From Paludibacterium sp. B53371 (GTDB lineage: Bacteria; Pseudomonadota; Gammaproteobacteria; Burkholderiales; Chromobacteriaceae), in assembly GCF_018802765.1 (NCBI RefSeq), contig NZ_CP069163.1:2490311-2554310 (forward strand): a stretch of DNA of 64,000 bases, in the 5' to 3' direction. Positions 1-8,503 of this stretch are shown here, in pieces (positions within the stretch are counted from its first letter, which is position 1; each line of letters begins with the position of its first letter). Under the pieces are notes generated by a model that made no database searches, was not told where the DNA came from, and saw only the letters and a program-made list of their open reading frames with translations. Both the position numbers and the translations under genes were made by a program.

Positions 1-257
1 GGATCGTCGTGGAAGTGGTTGCGCCGACACAGGAAGCGGCCGATACCGTCTGCTCGCTGACGCGTTCCACGCTGCTGCACTACGGCTATCCGGGTCGTGT
101 CGCCACCGCCGGCAACCTGGCGCTGCCGTTCTCGCCGTCGGATATCCGCGCCGGCGTGGTGTACGAGTTCTCGGTTTATCACCTGATGGATCTGCCGCAG
201 GAAGAGCTGTTCCCCTTCCACATGCAACAGGTCACCCCGCAAGGAGTTTCGGCATGA
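1..257 (+). CDS. AtuA/DUF1446 family protein, C-terminal fragment
   Basis: The reading frame is open from base 3 to the TGA at 255-257, so this is the 3' end of a gene that begins outside the window. The visible 84 residues include the run APTQEAADTVCSLTRSTLLH and the segment GNLALPFSPSDIRAG, which I recognise from the C-terminus of the acyclic-terpene-utilisation AtuA (DUF1446) family. Some members work in acyclic terpene or branched acyl-CoA catabolism, but most are uncharacterised. The stop overlaps the ATG of the DUF4387 gene (ATGA), and these two families are commonly paired. The family call rests on memory of the motif; the substrate is unknown. Confidence 0.6.
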   Translation, partial: IVVEVVAPTQEAADTVCSLTRSTLLHYGYPGRVATAGNLALPFSPSDIRAGVVYEFSVYHLMDLPQEELFPFHMQQVTPQGVSA

Positions 258-571
258 AACACGGCATTCTCGATATCGCGCGCGTCGTGCGCTCGAAGAA
301 CTCCGGACCATTCGAGCTGGTGCTGGACGTGATGTTCAAGGATCACACCATCTACGAAACGCTGCGCGAGACCCGTCAGTTCACCAAGGAACGCGTCGCA
401 GCCGCCTACGGCATCGCCCCGGAGGATATCCATAACATCGTCTGGTTTGCCCCGGCCCATGCGGTCAAGGTGGTGATGCAGCGTCGCATTGTTTCCGGTG
501 CACCGGGCGACTCGGATGTCTATGGCGCCCAACAGCATGCCCCCCTGCTCGGGCTGACTTTCGAGCTCTGA
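254..571 (+). CDS. DUF4387 domain protein
   Basis: This is a 105-residue protein filled by a DUF4387-type domain. The opening ILDIARVVRSKNSGPFELVL is characteristic, as is the later DIHNIVWFAPAHAVKVVM segment. It has no signal peptide or membrane segment, so it is probably cytosolic. The start overlaps the stop of the upstream AtuA-like gene in an ATGA junction, which implies translational coupling and probably a complex between the two products. In AtuA relatives the corresponding ferredoxin-like domain is sometimes fused to the large protein. The biochemical role is not established. A strong hairpin terminator follows directly. Confidence 0.75.
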   Translation: MKHGILDIARVVRSKNSGPFELVLDVMFKDHTIYETLRETRQFTKERVAAAYGIAPEDIHNIVWFAPAHAVKVVMQRRIVSGAPGDSDVYGAQQHAPLLGLTFEL

Positions 572-578
572 GCCAAAA

Positions 579-609
579 AGCGCGGGCCTCTCCGGCCCGC
601 GCTTTTTTT
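579..609 (+). terminator. Rho-independent terminator of the AtuA-DUF4387 operon
   Basis: A perfect 10-bp stem (AGCGCGGGCC at 579-588, GGCCCGCGCT at 594-603) with a 5-nt loop is followed by seven T. It begins seven bases after the DUF4387 stop codon. Confidence 0.9.
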
Positions 610-747
610 GTTTCCTCCGCGCGTCTCACCCGCATCCCCGGCAGAAAGATGACCGCAAGGAAAACCTGCCCCATTCCATGCCCGGCAGACAGGCTCGCAG
701 CACAATGACCATACCGACTGATTGCATTGTCATCCAAGAGTCTGATC

Positions 748-1005
748 CTACCCCCTCAGCCGGACATGCTCGATGAGATAACGCCACTGGCACTGCTCAA
801 TCTGCGCCTGATGCTGCCTGTCGCGCTCGGCGCGCTCGTCCCCGCGGAGATGGGCATAACCTTGCAGGACCCGCACCGAACGCAGGCAAAAGCGCCGGAC
901 AGATTCGCTGCGACGCTCGGCACTGGCAACCTCTGCCAGCACGGGCTCACCCAGCAGCCAAAGCAGACTGGCCAGCACAGCCATCTGAAGATGTTTCATC
1001 ATCAT
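748..1005 (-). CDS. small exported two-cysteine protein, paralogue of the next gene
   Basis: This is an 85-residue protein with an N-terminal signal peptide: three Met, then KHLQ and a hydrophobic stretch ending near Val-Leu-Ala-Glu. The mature part is Arg-rich and holds two cysteines, in RRFCLRSVR and IEQCQWRYLIEH. The ATG at 1005 is the first of three consecutive ATG codons (1005, 1002, 999). A longer frame from 1098 would place a charged leader before the signal peptide and run back through the terminator of the upstream gene. The mature sequence aligns with the product of 1098-1355 around both cysteines and the ERxxRDR and RYxxEH segments, so the two are tandem paralogues. Function is unknown; a periplasmic location is inferred. 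Confidence 0.6.
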   Translation of the reverse strand: MMMKHLQMAVLASLLWLLGEPVLAEVASAERRSESVRRFCLRSVRVLQGYAHLRGDERAERDRQHQAQIEQCQWRYLIEHVRLRG

Positions 1006-1057
1006 ACTCACAGGCTGGCCACGCTTTGCCGGCACCGAGGGTCGGCGGGTGGCCGAA

Positions 1058-1085
1058 AAGAAAAAGCCCCGGACCTGGCCGGGGC
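1058..1085 (-). terminator. terminator after the upstream small exported protein gene
   Basis: Read on the minus strand, a GCCCCGG/CCGGGGC stem (1085-1066, 6-nt loop) is followed by TTTTTCTTTT. It lies 12 bases after the stop at 1098 and separates the two small genes. Confidence 0.8.
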
Positions 1086-1097
1086 GAATGTGAGCCA

Positions 1098-1355
1098 TCA
1101 GCGTGCGGCCGCGCCGTGCTCGACCATGTAACGCCGGTAGCAGTCCTCGATCACCTCGCTGAATTCACGGTCTCGCGACGCGCGCTCGGCCGAGGGCAAC
1201 TTGGCATAGTTCAGCCGGGCCTGGACAATACCGGTGCAATGACGGTTGATCTGCAGATTGCGTTTGTTGAGCTCGTCGGCACTGGCCTGGACCTGAGCCA
1301 GGGAGACGCCGCTGAAGAGCGCCAGCGTCATAAACAGGCAAGACAGTTTTTTCAT
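1098..1355 (-). CDS. small exported two-cysteine protein
   Basis: This is an 85-residue protein opening MKKLSCLFMTLALFSG, a clear Sec signal peptide with predicted cleavage near Ala-Gln-Val-Gln-Ala. The mature part holds two cysteines about 34 residues apart (INRHCTGIVQ and IEDCYRRYMVEH), which could form one disulfide in the periplasm. A strong AAGGAG ribosome site lies eight bases before the ATG. The gene ends just before a terminator and is followed by a paralogue of the same length. An AT-rich 19-bp palindrome lies 27 bases upstream of the start. I do not recognise the family. Confidence 0.75.
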   Translation of the reverse strand: MKKLSCLFMTLALFSGVSLAQVQASADELNKRNLQINRHCTGIVQARLNYAKLPSAERASRDREFSEVIEDCYRRYMVEHGAAAR

Positions 1356-1381
1356 TTGCAGCTCCTTTTTTAAAGATCAAT

Positions 1382-1400
1382 CTTAAACAAACTGTTTAAG
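1382..1400 (-). promoter_or_regulatory. AT-rich perfect palindrome, candidate operator
   Basis: CTTAAACA and TGTTTAAG form perfect 8-bp arms around a 3-bp centre, 27 bases upstream of the small exported gene. The symmetry and AT content in a GC-rich genome suggest a repressor site, of TetR or MarR size. No regulator gene is adjacent. Confidence 0.45.
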
Positions 1401-1547
1401 CATAGACGTTATAAAACTGCAAAATCCACGACGTCAAGTCGATGCAACCTGCGGCCAATCCTCTGCTCTCCGACTACATAAGCCCCCACAGAACGGGTAA
1501 AATAGGCCGATGCCAACCAAGGCTCATCCCGACAGGACACTTCATCC

Positions 1548-2561
1548 ATGAGTAGCATTCTGGTCACCGGCGGTGCCGGCTATATTGGCAGTCATACCCT
1601 GCTGGAGCTGATGGCAGCCGGTCACCGCGTGCTGGTTGTCGACAACTTCAGCAACAGCAAACCGGCAGTTCTGGAGCGTGTCGCCCAGCTGAGCGGCCAG
1701 CAGGTGGCCTTCCGGCAGCTGGATCTGCTGGATCGTCCGGCACTGCAGCAATTGTTTGAGCAGCATGCCATCGATGCGGTGATTCACTTTGCCGCCCTCA
1801 AGGCGGTCGGCGAGTCGGTGGCCCAGCCGTTGCGCTACTATCACAACAACCTCACCGGCACGCTCAATCTGCTGGGCTGCATGCAACAGGCCGGGGTGCG
1901 GAGAATCGTCTTCAGCTCATCGGCCACGGTGTATCGCGATGCCGGGGGACAGGCCATCGGGGAGGACTTCCCGCTGGGGCCGACCAACCCCTATGGCCAG
2001 ACCAAGCTGATGACCGAAACCTTCCTGCGTGATCTGGCCATCAGCGAAGGCGGCTGGGACATTGCCCTGCTGCGTTACTTCAACCCCGTCGGCGCCCATC
2101 CCAGTGGCCTGATCGGCGAAGACCCCAATGGCATTCCGAACAACCTGCTGCCCTTCGTCAGCCAGGTGGCGGTCGGCAAGCTGGCCGAGCTCAAGGTATT
2201 CGGCAATGACTACCCCACCCCGGATGGCACCGGTGTACGCGACTATCTTCATGTAGTGGATCTGGCGCGGGCCCACGTCAAGGCACTGGATCTGATCCGC
2301 GCACAGAGCGGGGTCCATACCCTGAACCTGGGTACCGGCCGCGGCTATTCAGTGCTGGAGATGATCCGCGCCTTCGAACGCGCCAGCGGCCGCAGCATCC
2401 CCTTCCGGGTGGCAGAGCGGCGACCGGGCGATATTGCCTGCTGTTTTGCCGACCCGACACGGGCGCAGCAGCTCATGGGCTGGCGGGCGGAATACGATCT
2501 GGATGATATGTGCCGCGATGCCTGGCGCTGGCAGCAGCAGAATCCGCAGGGATATAACTGA
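1548..2561 (+). CDS. galE: UDP-glucose 4-epimerase GalE
   Basis: GalE interconverts UDP-glucose and UDP-galactose, supplying galactose for envelope glycans and for the Leloir pathway. The 337-residue length fits the family. The N-terminal Rossmann motif is VTGGAGYIGSH. The SSSATVY segment carries the catalytic Ser/Thr, and the SDR Tyr-x-x-x-Lys pair lies in NPYGQTKLMTE near residues 149-153. The C-terminal domain includes the RDYLHVVDLA and GTGRGYSVLEM motifs. The ATG at 1548 agrees with the start of the Rossmann fold. The gene stands alone, with no gal operon partners, and is convergent with aroC across a shared terminator. Confidence 0.96.
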   Translation: MSSILVTGGAGYIGSHTLLELMAAGHRVLVVDNFSNSKPAVLERVAQLSGQQVAFRQLDLLDRPALQQLFEQHAIDAVIHFAALKAVGESVAQPLRYYHNNLTGTLNLLGCMQQAGVRRIVFSSSATVYRDAGGQAIGEDFPLGPTNPYGQTKLMTETFLRDLAISEGGWDIALLRYFNPVGAHPSGLIGEDPNGIPNNLLPFVSQVAVGKLAELKVFGNDYPTPDGTGVRDYLHVVDLARAHVKALDLIRAQSGVHTLNLGTGRGYSVLEMIRAFERASGRSIPFRVAERRPGDIACCFADPTRAQQLMGWRAEYDLDDMCRDAWRWQQQNPQGYN

Positions 2562-2571
2562 GACAAACCAA

Positions 2572-2601
2572 AGGGCCGGTCAGACTGACCGGCCCTGTCA
2601 T
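2572..2601. terminator. bidirectional terminator between galE and aroC
   Basis: AGGGCCGGTCAG (2572-2583) pairs perfectly with CTGACCGGCCCT (2585-2596). It is flanked by TGTCATTTT on the plus side and by TTTGGTTTG on the minus side. Confidence 0.8.
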
Positions 2602-2615
2602 TTTCAACCATCGCT

Positions 2616-3704
2616 TCAGGCAATACGCGGCGTATCGACCTTCACATCACCACACTGTGCACGGTGACGCAGCGCATGATCCATCAGCACCAGCGCCAGC
2701 ATGGCCTCGGCAATCGGGGTCGCACGAATGCCGACACAGGGATCGTGGCGGCCGTGGGTTTCCAGCGTCACCGGGTTCCCCTGCCTGTCGATCGAACGCC
2801 GTGGCGTGGCGATGCTGGATGTCGGCTTGATGGCGATGGAAACGTCGATGTTCTGTCCGGTAGAGATGCCACCGAGGATGCCGCCGGCGTGGTTGCTGAG
2901 AAAGCCCTGCGGCGTCAGCTCGTCGCCATGCTCGCTGCCCAGCTGGGCAACGCTGGCAAACCCGGCACCGATCTCCACCCCCTTGACGGCATTGATGCTC
3001 ATCATGGCATAGGCAATCTCGGCATCCAGCCGATCGTAGACCGGTTCACCCCAACCCACCGGGACCTTCTCGGCCACCACCCGCAAGCGTGCGCCCACCG
3101 AATCCAGACGCTTGCGAATACTGTCCATGTAGGCCTCCAGCGCGGGAACCGTGGCGCTATCGGCAGCAAAAAACGGATTGCGCGCCACTTCAGACCAGTC
3201 GGTGAACGGGATCTCGATGTCACCGATCTGGGTCATGTGGCCGCGAATCACGATGCCGTATTGTTCATGCAACCACTTCTTGGCAATGGCGCCGGCGGCG
3301 ACGCGCACCGCGGTTTCACGCGCAGAAGAACGCCCGCCGCCACGCGGATCGCGCACGCCGTATTTGTGCCAGTAGGTGTAATCGGCATGCCCCGGGCGGA
3401 AGGTATCGGCAATATTGCCGTAATCGCGCGAGCGCTGATCGGTGTTGCGAATCAGCAGGGCAATCGGGGTCCCGGTGGTTTTGCCCTCATAGACACCGGA
3501 AAGAATTTCGACCTTGTCTTCTTCGCGGCGCTGGGTCACATGGCGGCTGGTGCCCGGCTTGCGCCGGTCCAGTTCCAGCTGGATATCTTCCTCGCCAAGC
3601 GCCATGCCCGGCGGACAGCCATCGACGACGCAGCCGATGGCCGGACCATGGCTCTCGCCGAAGGAGGTGACTGTAAACAACAAGCCGAAGGTGTTTCCCG
3701 ACAT
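2616..3704 (-). CDS. aroC: chorismate synthase
   Basis: AroC converts 5-enolpyruvylshikimate-3-phosphate to chorismate using reduced FMN, the last step of the shikimate pathway. The three family signatures are visible: [18 protein letters not shown] near the N-terminus, [19 protein letters not shown] near the middle, and [17 protein letters not shown] near the C-terminus. The ATG at 3704 (MSGNTFG) is preferred over 3725 because GGAG lies eight bases upstream of it, while the upstream ATG has no ribosome site. This gives 362 residues, normal for the family. It appears monocistronic. Confidence 0.96.
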   Translation of the reverse strand: MSGNTFGLLFTVTSFGESHGPAIGCVVDGCPPGMALGEEDIQLELDRRKPGTSRHVTQRREEDKVEILSGVYEGKTTGTPIALLIRNTDQRSRDYGNIADTFRPGHADYTYWHKYGVRDPRGGGRSSARETAVRVAAGAIAKKWLHEQYGIVIRGHMTQIGDIEIPFTDWSEVARNPFFAADSATVPALEAYMDSIRKRLDSVGARLRVVAEKVPVGWGEPVYDRLDAEIAYAMMSINAVKGVEIGAGFASVAQLGSEHGDELTPQGFLSNHAGGILGGISTGQNIDVSIAIKPTSSIATPRRSIDRQGNPVTLETHGRHDPCVGIRATPIAEAMLALVLMDHALRHRAQCGDVKVDTPRIA

Positions 3705-3779
3705 CCTGGTTTCTCCATGATTCAAATCTGTTTTCAGCCGATTCTAGCATGCAGAGCGGCACACACCTGTCGGCAATCT

Positions 3780-4706
3780 TTACAGATTCTCCGCCACCTG
3801 GTCGTGGCGGCCGGCCAGCCAGTGCAGCACCAGGGGGAAATGTTCCTCGACCGCGTCGGGATGTGTCAGCAGGGAGGCATGGTCATAATCATGGCGGTAG
3901 CCGGTCTCCCGGCCGAGCAGATGCAGACGGGACAGGTGCGGCCCGGACTCATCGCGGAAACGTCGCACATCGTCGCGGTGCCCCAGACAGGGATCATCGG
4001 CCGCAGCGAAATACAGGGTGGGCGGCAGGGTGTGTCGTGCCGCCGCCGCGCCGTAATCGTAGCCGTCCACCGGATCGACCCAACGATCATCCTGAACCCA
4101 GCGATTGCTGTGACCATGGCTGGCGGCACTCTCGTTATCCGGCCCCAGCCCCATGGCGCGTGACGGCAGATAGCCGACCACCGAGACGATGGCACGCGCC
4201 AGATAGTTCCAGAACAGATCCACCTTGAGATAGCGCTGAAGATTGCGCACACGCACGCTGCGCTTGGAGGCGAAGTAAACACAGGAGGCGACATCGTCGA
4301 TCAGCGCCGGGGCACGCAGCAACGCACTGTGCATCAGCACCCCGCCCCAGGAGTGCCCCATCCAGTGAACCGGTACCTGGCCCTTGATGGCACGAATGGC
4401 CCGATGTGCCGCCGGGATATCATCACGGATGCTTTCGGTCTGACCATGGCGCGCCCGGGCATCAATCCGCGGGGTGCTGCCCCCGCGACCGCGCAGGTCG
4501 AGCACGAACACATCGTAACCGGCTCGCGCCAGGTAATGCGCCAGCCCCTTGCCGGAGCTGGAATAGAAGATCCGGCCGTTGGCCATGGCACCATGCACCA
4601 TCAGCACCGGCGCACCGGCCCCTTCGCGGTAGATCCGTTTGATGCGCAGGGTATCGTCTGCCGTCACCGGCACGTAGAGGTCTTGCTGCAAATTGTTCAC
4701 GGCCAT
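3780..4706 (-). CDS. alpha/beta hydrolase (lipase/esterase-like)
   Basis: This is an alpha/beta-hydrolase fold protein of about 308 residues. The oxyanion-hole motif is VHGAMANGR, the nucleophile elbow is GHSWGG, the likely acidic residue lies in AADDPCLGH, and the catalytic His is in DYDHASLL near the C-terminus. The LDLRGRGGS strand-turn is typical of the fold. There is no signal peptide. The start is uncertain: a TTG at 4751 extends the frame but runs through a 20-bp palindrome, and neither start has a good ribosome site, so ATG 4706 is preferred. The substrate cannot be deduced. Confidence 0.8.
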   Translation of the reverse strand: MAVNNLQQDLYVPVTADDTLRIKRIYREGAGAPVLMVHGAMANGRIFYSSSGKGLAHYLARAGYDVFVLDLRGRGGSTPRIDARARHGQTESIRDDIPAAHRAIRAIKGQVPVHWMGHSWGGVLMHSALLRAPALIDDVASCVYFASKRSVRVRNLQRYLKVDLFWNYLARAIVSVVGYLPSRAMGLGPDNESAASHGHSNRWVQDDRWVDPVDGYDYGAAAARHTLPPTLYFAAADDPCLGHRDDVRRFRDESGPHLSRLHLLGRETGYRHDYDHASLLTHPDAVEEHFPLVLHWLAGRHDQVAENL

Positions 4707-4741
4707 CCCATGGTCAAGTTCGATCGCCGTCTGACGCGGCA

Positions 4742-4761
4742 ATTCAAGCAAACGCTTGAAT
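4742..4761 (-). promoter_or_regulatory. inverted repeat upstream of the hydrolase, candidate operator
   Basis: ATTCAAGC and GCTTGAAT are perfect 8-bp arms around a 4-bp centre, 36 bases upstream of ATG 4706. The size and symmetry resemble TetR-family operators. No adjacent regulator is seen. Confidence 0.4.
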
Positions 4762-4818
4762 GATTACCGTAGCCAGCGGCTGACGTCAAGCCATGGTCAT
4801 TGGCCGTAGGCCGCCGCC

Positions 4819-5712
4819 TCAGCGGGACGACGGCGTGGCACGCCCTGCCGTCAACCAGGACAGCAGCGCCAGGGCCACGCCAATCATCAGCATGCCCGAG
4901 GCTTCGGGCGGATTGGGGACCTCCCCCATTTGCAGCCAGGCCAGCAGTACCGCCACGGCGGGGATCGCCAGCACATTCAGTCCGGCCATACCGGCCGTCA
5001 GCCGTGACAGCAAGACCATCCACAGCAACCAGCCCAGTCCGGAGGCCAGCACGCCGAGGTAGAGCAGCAGGCCGACCAGTGTCCAGCTGACATGCACGGG
5101 CGGTGCCGGGATCAGCCAGGCCAGCAACCCCAGCGGGATCAGCCCCCAAAGCATCTGCCAGAAGGTCAGCGCCAGGGTATCGACCCGGTGGGCCTTGCGC
5201 AGCAGCTTGGCTTGAACAGCCGCCAGCGCCCAGGACAGACCACTGGCCAGCGCCAGCAGATCGGGCAGCAGGCTGCCGTGCAAATGCCAGGGCTGAATGA
5301 TCAGCACCAGACCTACGGCAGCCACCAGGACAGCGCCCCACTGCATGGACGACAAACGTTCATCCAGCGTGACGCGCGCCAGCAGCAGGGTCCAGAACGG
5401 CATGGTGTAGGCCAGTACCGAAACCTTGCCGGCACCGCCGGCCAGCAATGCCATGGTGGCCAGGGCGCCGAAGCCGGCAGTCTGCCCCATGCCGAGCCAG
5501 AAGGTCGGCCAGAAGGGGGTCGGCCGCACGCTGCGACCGGTCAGCAACAGGGCACACCCCAGGGTCACCAGACCAAGCAAGGTGCGCCAGAATGCCAGTT
5601 GCAAAGGTGACATATAGGGCAGGCCCAGCTTGCTGGCCGTCCAGCTGTATCCCCACACCAGCCATAGCCCGAGCAGCAGCATCAGGCTGGCGCCACGCGA
5701 AGGCGTTTTCAC
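4819..5712 (-). CDS. EamA/DMT family permease
   Basis: This is a 298-residue inner-membrane protein with about ten hydrophobic segments arranged as two EamA repeats, the fold of the drug/metabolite transporter superfamily (RhaT/YdcZ type). WLVWGYSWTASKLGL at the N-terminus and WGAVLVAAVGLVLI in the first repeat fit. The GTG at 5712 is chosen because GGGGAG lies five bases upstream of it; the longer frame from 5766 overlaps the terminator of pepN. The substrate cannot be predicted. The hydrolase gene follows 112 bases downstream of its stop. Confidence 0.85.
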   Translation of the reverse strand: MKTPSRGASLMLLLGLWLVWGYSWTASKLGLPYMSPLQLAFWRTLLGLVTLGCALLLTGRSVRPTPFWPTFWLGMGQTAGFGALATMALLAGGAGKVSVLAYTMPFWTLLLARVTLDERLSSMQWGAVLVAAVGLVLIIQPWHLHGSLLPDLLALASGLSWALAAVQAKLLRKAHRVDTLALTFWQMLWGLIPLGLLAWLIPAPPVHVSWTLVGLLLYLGVLASGLGWLLWMVLLSRLTAGMAGLNVLAIPAVAVLLAWLQMGEVPNPPEASGMLMIGVALALLSWLTAGRATPSSR

Positions 5713-5742
5713 GGTATCTCCCCAAAAGCTTTGCCATTGAAT

Positions 5743-5772
5743 GAAAAAACGGGCGTGATCGCGCACGCCCGT
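5743..5772 (-). terminator. terminator of pepN
   Basis: On the minus strand ACGGGCGTG (5772-5764) pairs with CACGCCCGT (5757-5749) across 6 nt, followed by TTTTTT. It lies 31 bases after the pepN stop. Confidence 0.9.
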
Positions 5773-5803
5773 CCGGATGGCCGCCCCCGCAGGGGCGGCA
5801 TGA

Positions 5804-8431
5804 TCATGCCTGTTCGAGGTTCTTCGACACGATCTCGAACACGTCCTTGGACAGCTTGGCGGCCGCCATGCGTTCCAGTTCTGCCTTCATCAGGGCCTGA
5901 CGCTGCGGCTCGACCTTCTTCCAGCGGTTGAAGGCCGCCACCAGGCGACTGGCCACCGACGGGTTGAGGGCATCAATCTGCAGCACCTGGTCGGCCATGA
6001 AGCGATAGCCACTGCCATCGGCAGCATGGAAATGCTGGATGTTGCGGCCGAAGGTCCGTTGCAGCGAGTAGACCTTGTTCGGGTTCTTGATCGAGAAGGC
6101 CGGATGTTCCAGCGCCCCCTTGACATGTTCCAGGGCGCAAGGAATCTGGCTGCTGGCCAGCAGGGCAAAATACTTGTCCATCACCAGCGGATCATCGATC
6201 CAGCGCTCGGAGAAGGTCAGCAGGCAGTCGGTACGCTCGGTCGAGTCACGATCGCGCAGGGCAAGCAGCGCGCCCATCTGGTCGGTCATGTTGTCGGCAG
6301 CCAGGAACTGCTTCTTGGCGGCCTCCAGCGGCCAGGCCTCATCCAGCAGGCACAGCATGGCCAGGGCATGGTTCTTCAGTGCACGGCGGCCGGCATCGGC
6401 AGGACGGTACTCACGGGTCTGGTTCAGCTCGAAGGTCGAGCGCCATTCGGCACGCAGTGCCTGCGCCAGCTGACGCAGCACGAAATCGCGCACGTGGTGG
6501 TTGGCAGCCGGGTCGGCGCCATCGAACCACTCCAGCATTTCACCCTCGCCCGGCAGGGTCAGCATCAGCGCCTTGAAGGCCGGATCGGCCAGGGTATCCT
6601 TCAGCACGGCGGCAAAGGCGGCGGTAAAGTGCTCCGGCACCACCAGGGCGCGGCCGGCCTGATGATCGGCCACCATCTGACGCAGCACACGCTGCGACAG
6701 GGTCTGCCCCGCTTCCCAGCGCGCAAAGGCGTCGGAATCGTTGGCCATCAGGAAGGCCAGCTGGGCATCGGTCAGGTCGATGTGCAGATTCACCGGTGCG
6801 GAGAAGTCACGCAGCAGCGACGGGACTGGTTCGCACGGCACATTGATGAACACGAAGCGCTGTTCGGCCTGCTTGATGTCCAGCACGCGGGTGGTGGCAC
6901 CGGCGGTGCTTTCACCCTGCAGCTGCAGCGGCAGATCCTTGCCATCCGTTCCAATCAGGCCGAGCGACAGCGGAATGTGCATCGGCTGTTTGTCCGTCTG
7001 ACCCGGGGTGGCCGGGCAGGACTGGCTGACATCCAGCTGATAGGTACGTGCGGCGGCGTCATACTGGCCCTTGACCGTCAGCACCGGCGTGCCGGCCTGA
7101 CTGTACCAAAGGGCAAACTGGCTCAGATCGACATCGTTGGCGTCGGCCATGGCGGCGCGGAAGTCATCGCAGGTCACGGCATGGCCGTCATGGCGCTTGA
7201 AGTACAGGTCCAGGCCCTTGCGGAAGCCGTCACGGCCCAGCAGGGTCTGGTACATGCGCACCACTTCGGCACCCTTCTCATACACCGTCATGGTGTAGAA
7301 GTTGTTCATTTCGATATAGCTGTCGGGACGGATCGGATGGGCGGTCGGACCGGCATCTTCCGGGAACTGCATGGCACGCAGCCCCTTGACTTCCTCGATG
7401 CGCTTGACAGCGCGACTGGTCATGTCGGCACCGAACTCCTGATCACGGAAGACCGTCAGGCCCTCCTTGAGCGACAGCTGGAACCAATCGCGGCAGGTGA
7501 CACGGTTACCGGTCCAGTTGTGGAAGTACTCGTGGCCAATGACGCGCTCGACACCTTCAAAGTCGAAGTCGGTGGCGGTTTCCTGGCGCGCCAGCACGTA
7601 CTTGGTATTGAAAATGTTCAGGCCCTTGTTCTCCATGGCGCCCATATTGAAGTCGCCCACGGCCACGATCATGTAGATGTCGAGGTCGTACTCCAGGCCA
7701 AAGCGCTCTTCGTCCCACTTCATGGCGTGCTTGACCGCCTCCATGGCGAACAGCACCTTGTCCTGATCCGCCGGTTCGGTCCAGATTTCCAGCGCCACTT
7801 CCCGACCGCTCATGGTGATGAACTTGTCTTTCAGCGCGGTCAGCTTGCCAGCCACCATGGCAAACAGGTAGGACGGCTTGCGATACGGATCAACCCACTT
7901 CACCCAGCGGCGCTTCTTGTCGACCATCCCTTCGCCGACCTTGTTGCCGTTGGACAGCATGGCCGGGAACTTGACCTTGTCAGCCACGATGGTGGTGGTG
8001 AACTTGGCCATCACATCGGGACGGTCCAGATAGTAGGTGATCTTGCGGAAGCCTTCCGGCTCGCACTGGGTAAACAGATTGCCATTCGAGGCATACAGCC
8101 CCATCAGGCTGGTATTCCTGGCCGGCTCGATTTCGGTTTCGACTTCAAGGATGAAGCTGTCCGGCACATTGCGGACGGTCAGCTGGTCATCGACCAGCTG
8201 ATAGCGGTCTTCGCCCAGGGCCTGGCCATCCAGAACCACGCCGGTCAGTCGTGCCGAACCATCGAGCACCAGATCAGCGGCCGTCTCGGCCGCCGGATTG
8301 CGATTGATCACCAGGCGCGAGGAAACCCGCGTCAACTCGTCTTCGATATCAAACTTCAGATCAACCCGGTCTACCAGAAAAGCGGTCGGGCGGTAATCAT
8401 GGCGATACTTGACTTGAGGCTGGAGTGTCAT
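5804..8431 (-). CDS. pepN: aminopeptidase N (M1 metallopeptidase)
   Basis: PepN removes N-terminal residues from peptides in the cytosol and is the main broad-specificity aminopeptidase of many Gram-negative bacteria. The exopeptidase motif GAMENKGLN is near residue 263. The zinc site HEYFH is near residue 300, with the third ligand Glu 18 residues further on (LSLKEGL). The 875-residue length and the long helical C-terminal domain match E. coli PepN. ATG 8431 (MTLQPQVKYRHDY) is chosen to match the family start; the upstream extension is unlike PepN. It lies 72 bases after the M61 peptidase stop on the same strand, so the two may be co-transcribed. Confidence 0.96.
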   Translation of the reverse strand: MTLQPQVKYRHDYRPTAFLVDRVDLKFDIEDELTRVSSRLVINRNPAAETAADLVLDGSARLTGVVLDGQALGEDRYQLVDDQLTVRNVPDSFILEVETEIEPARNTSLMGLYASNGNLFTQCEPEGFRKITYYLDRPDVMAKFTTTIVADKVKFPAMLSNGNKVGEGMVDKKRRWVKWVDPYRKPSYLFAMVAGKLTALKDKFITMSGREVALEIWTEPADQDKVLFAMEAVKHAMKWDEERFGLEYDLDIYMIVAVGDFNMGAMENKGLNIFNTKYVLARQETATDFDFEGVERVIGHEYFHNWTGNRVTCRDWFQLSLKEGLTVFRDQEFGADMTSRAVKRIEEVKGLRAMQFPEDAGPTAHPIRPDSYIEMNNFYTMTVYEKGAEVVRMYQTLLGRDGFRKGLDLYFKRHDGHAVTCDDFRAAMADANDVDLSQFALWYSQAGTPVLTVKGQYDAAARTYQLDVSQSCPATPGQTDKQPMHIPLSLGLIGTDGKDLPLQLQGESTAGATTRVLDIKQAEQRFVFINVPCEPVPSLLRDFSAPVNLHIDLTDAQLAFLMANDSDAFARWEAGQTLSQRVLRQMVADHQAGRALVVPEHFTAAFAAVLKDTLADPAFKALMLTLPGEGEMLEWFDGADPAANHHVRDFVLRQLAQALRAEWRSTFELNQTREYRPADAGRRALKNHALAMLCLLDEAWPLEAAKKQFLAADNMTDQMGALLALRDRDSTERTDCLLTFSERWIDDPLVMDKYFALLASSQIPCALEHVKGALEHPAFSIKNPNKVYSLQRTFGRNIQHFHAADGSGYRFMADQVLQIDALNPSVASRLVAAFNRWKKVEPQRQALMKAELERMAAAKLSKDVFEIVSKNLEQA

Positions 8432-8503
8432 TTTCAAACTCACTTTTACGAGGTCGATACGGCAGGGCAGATGCGCTGCCAACCATCCGCTATGCTGCGG
8501 ATT

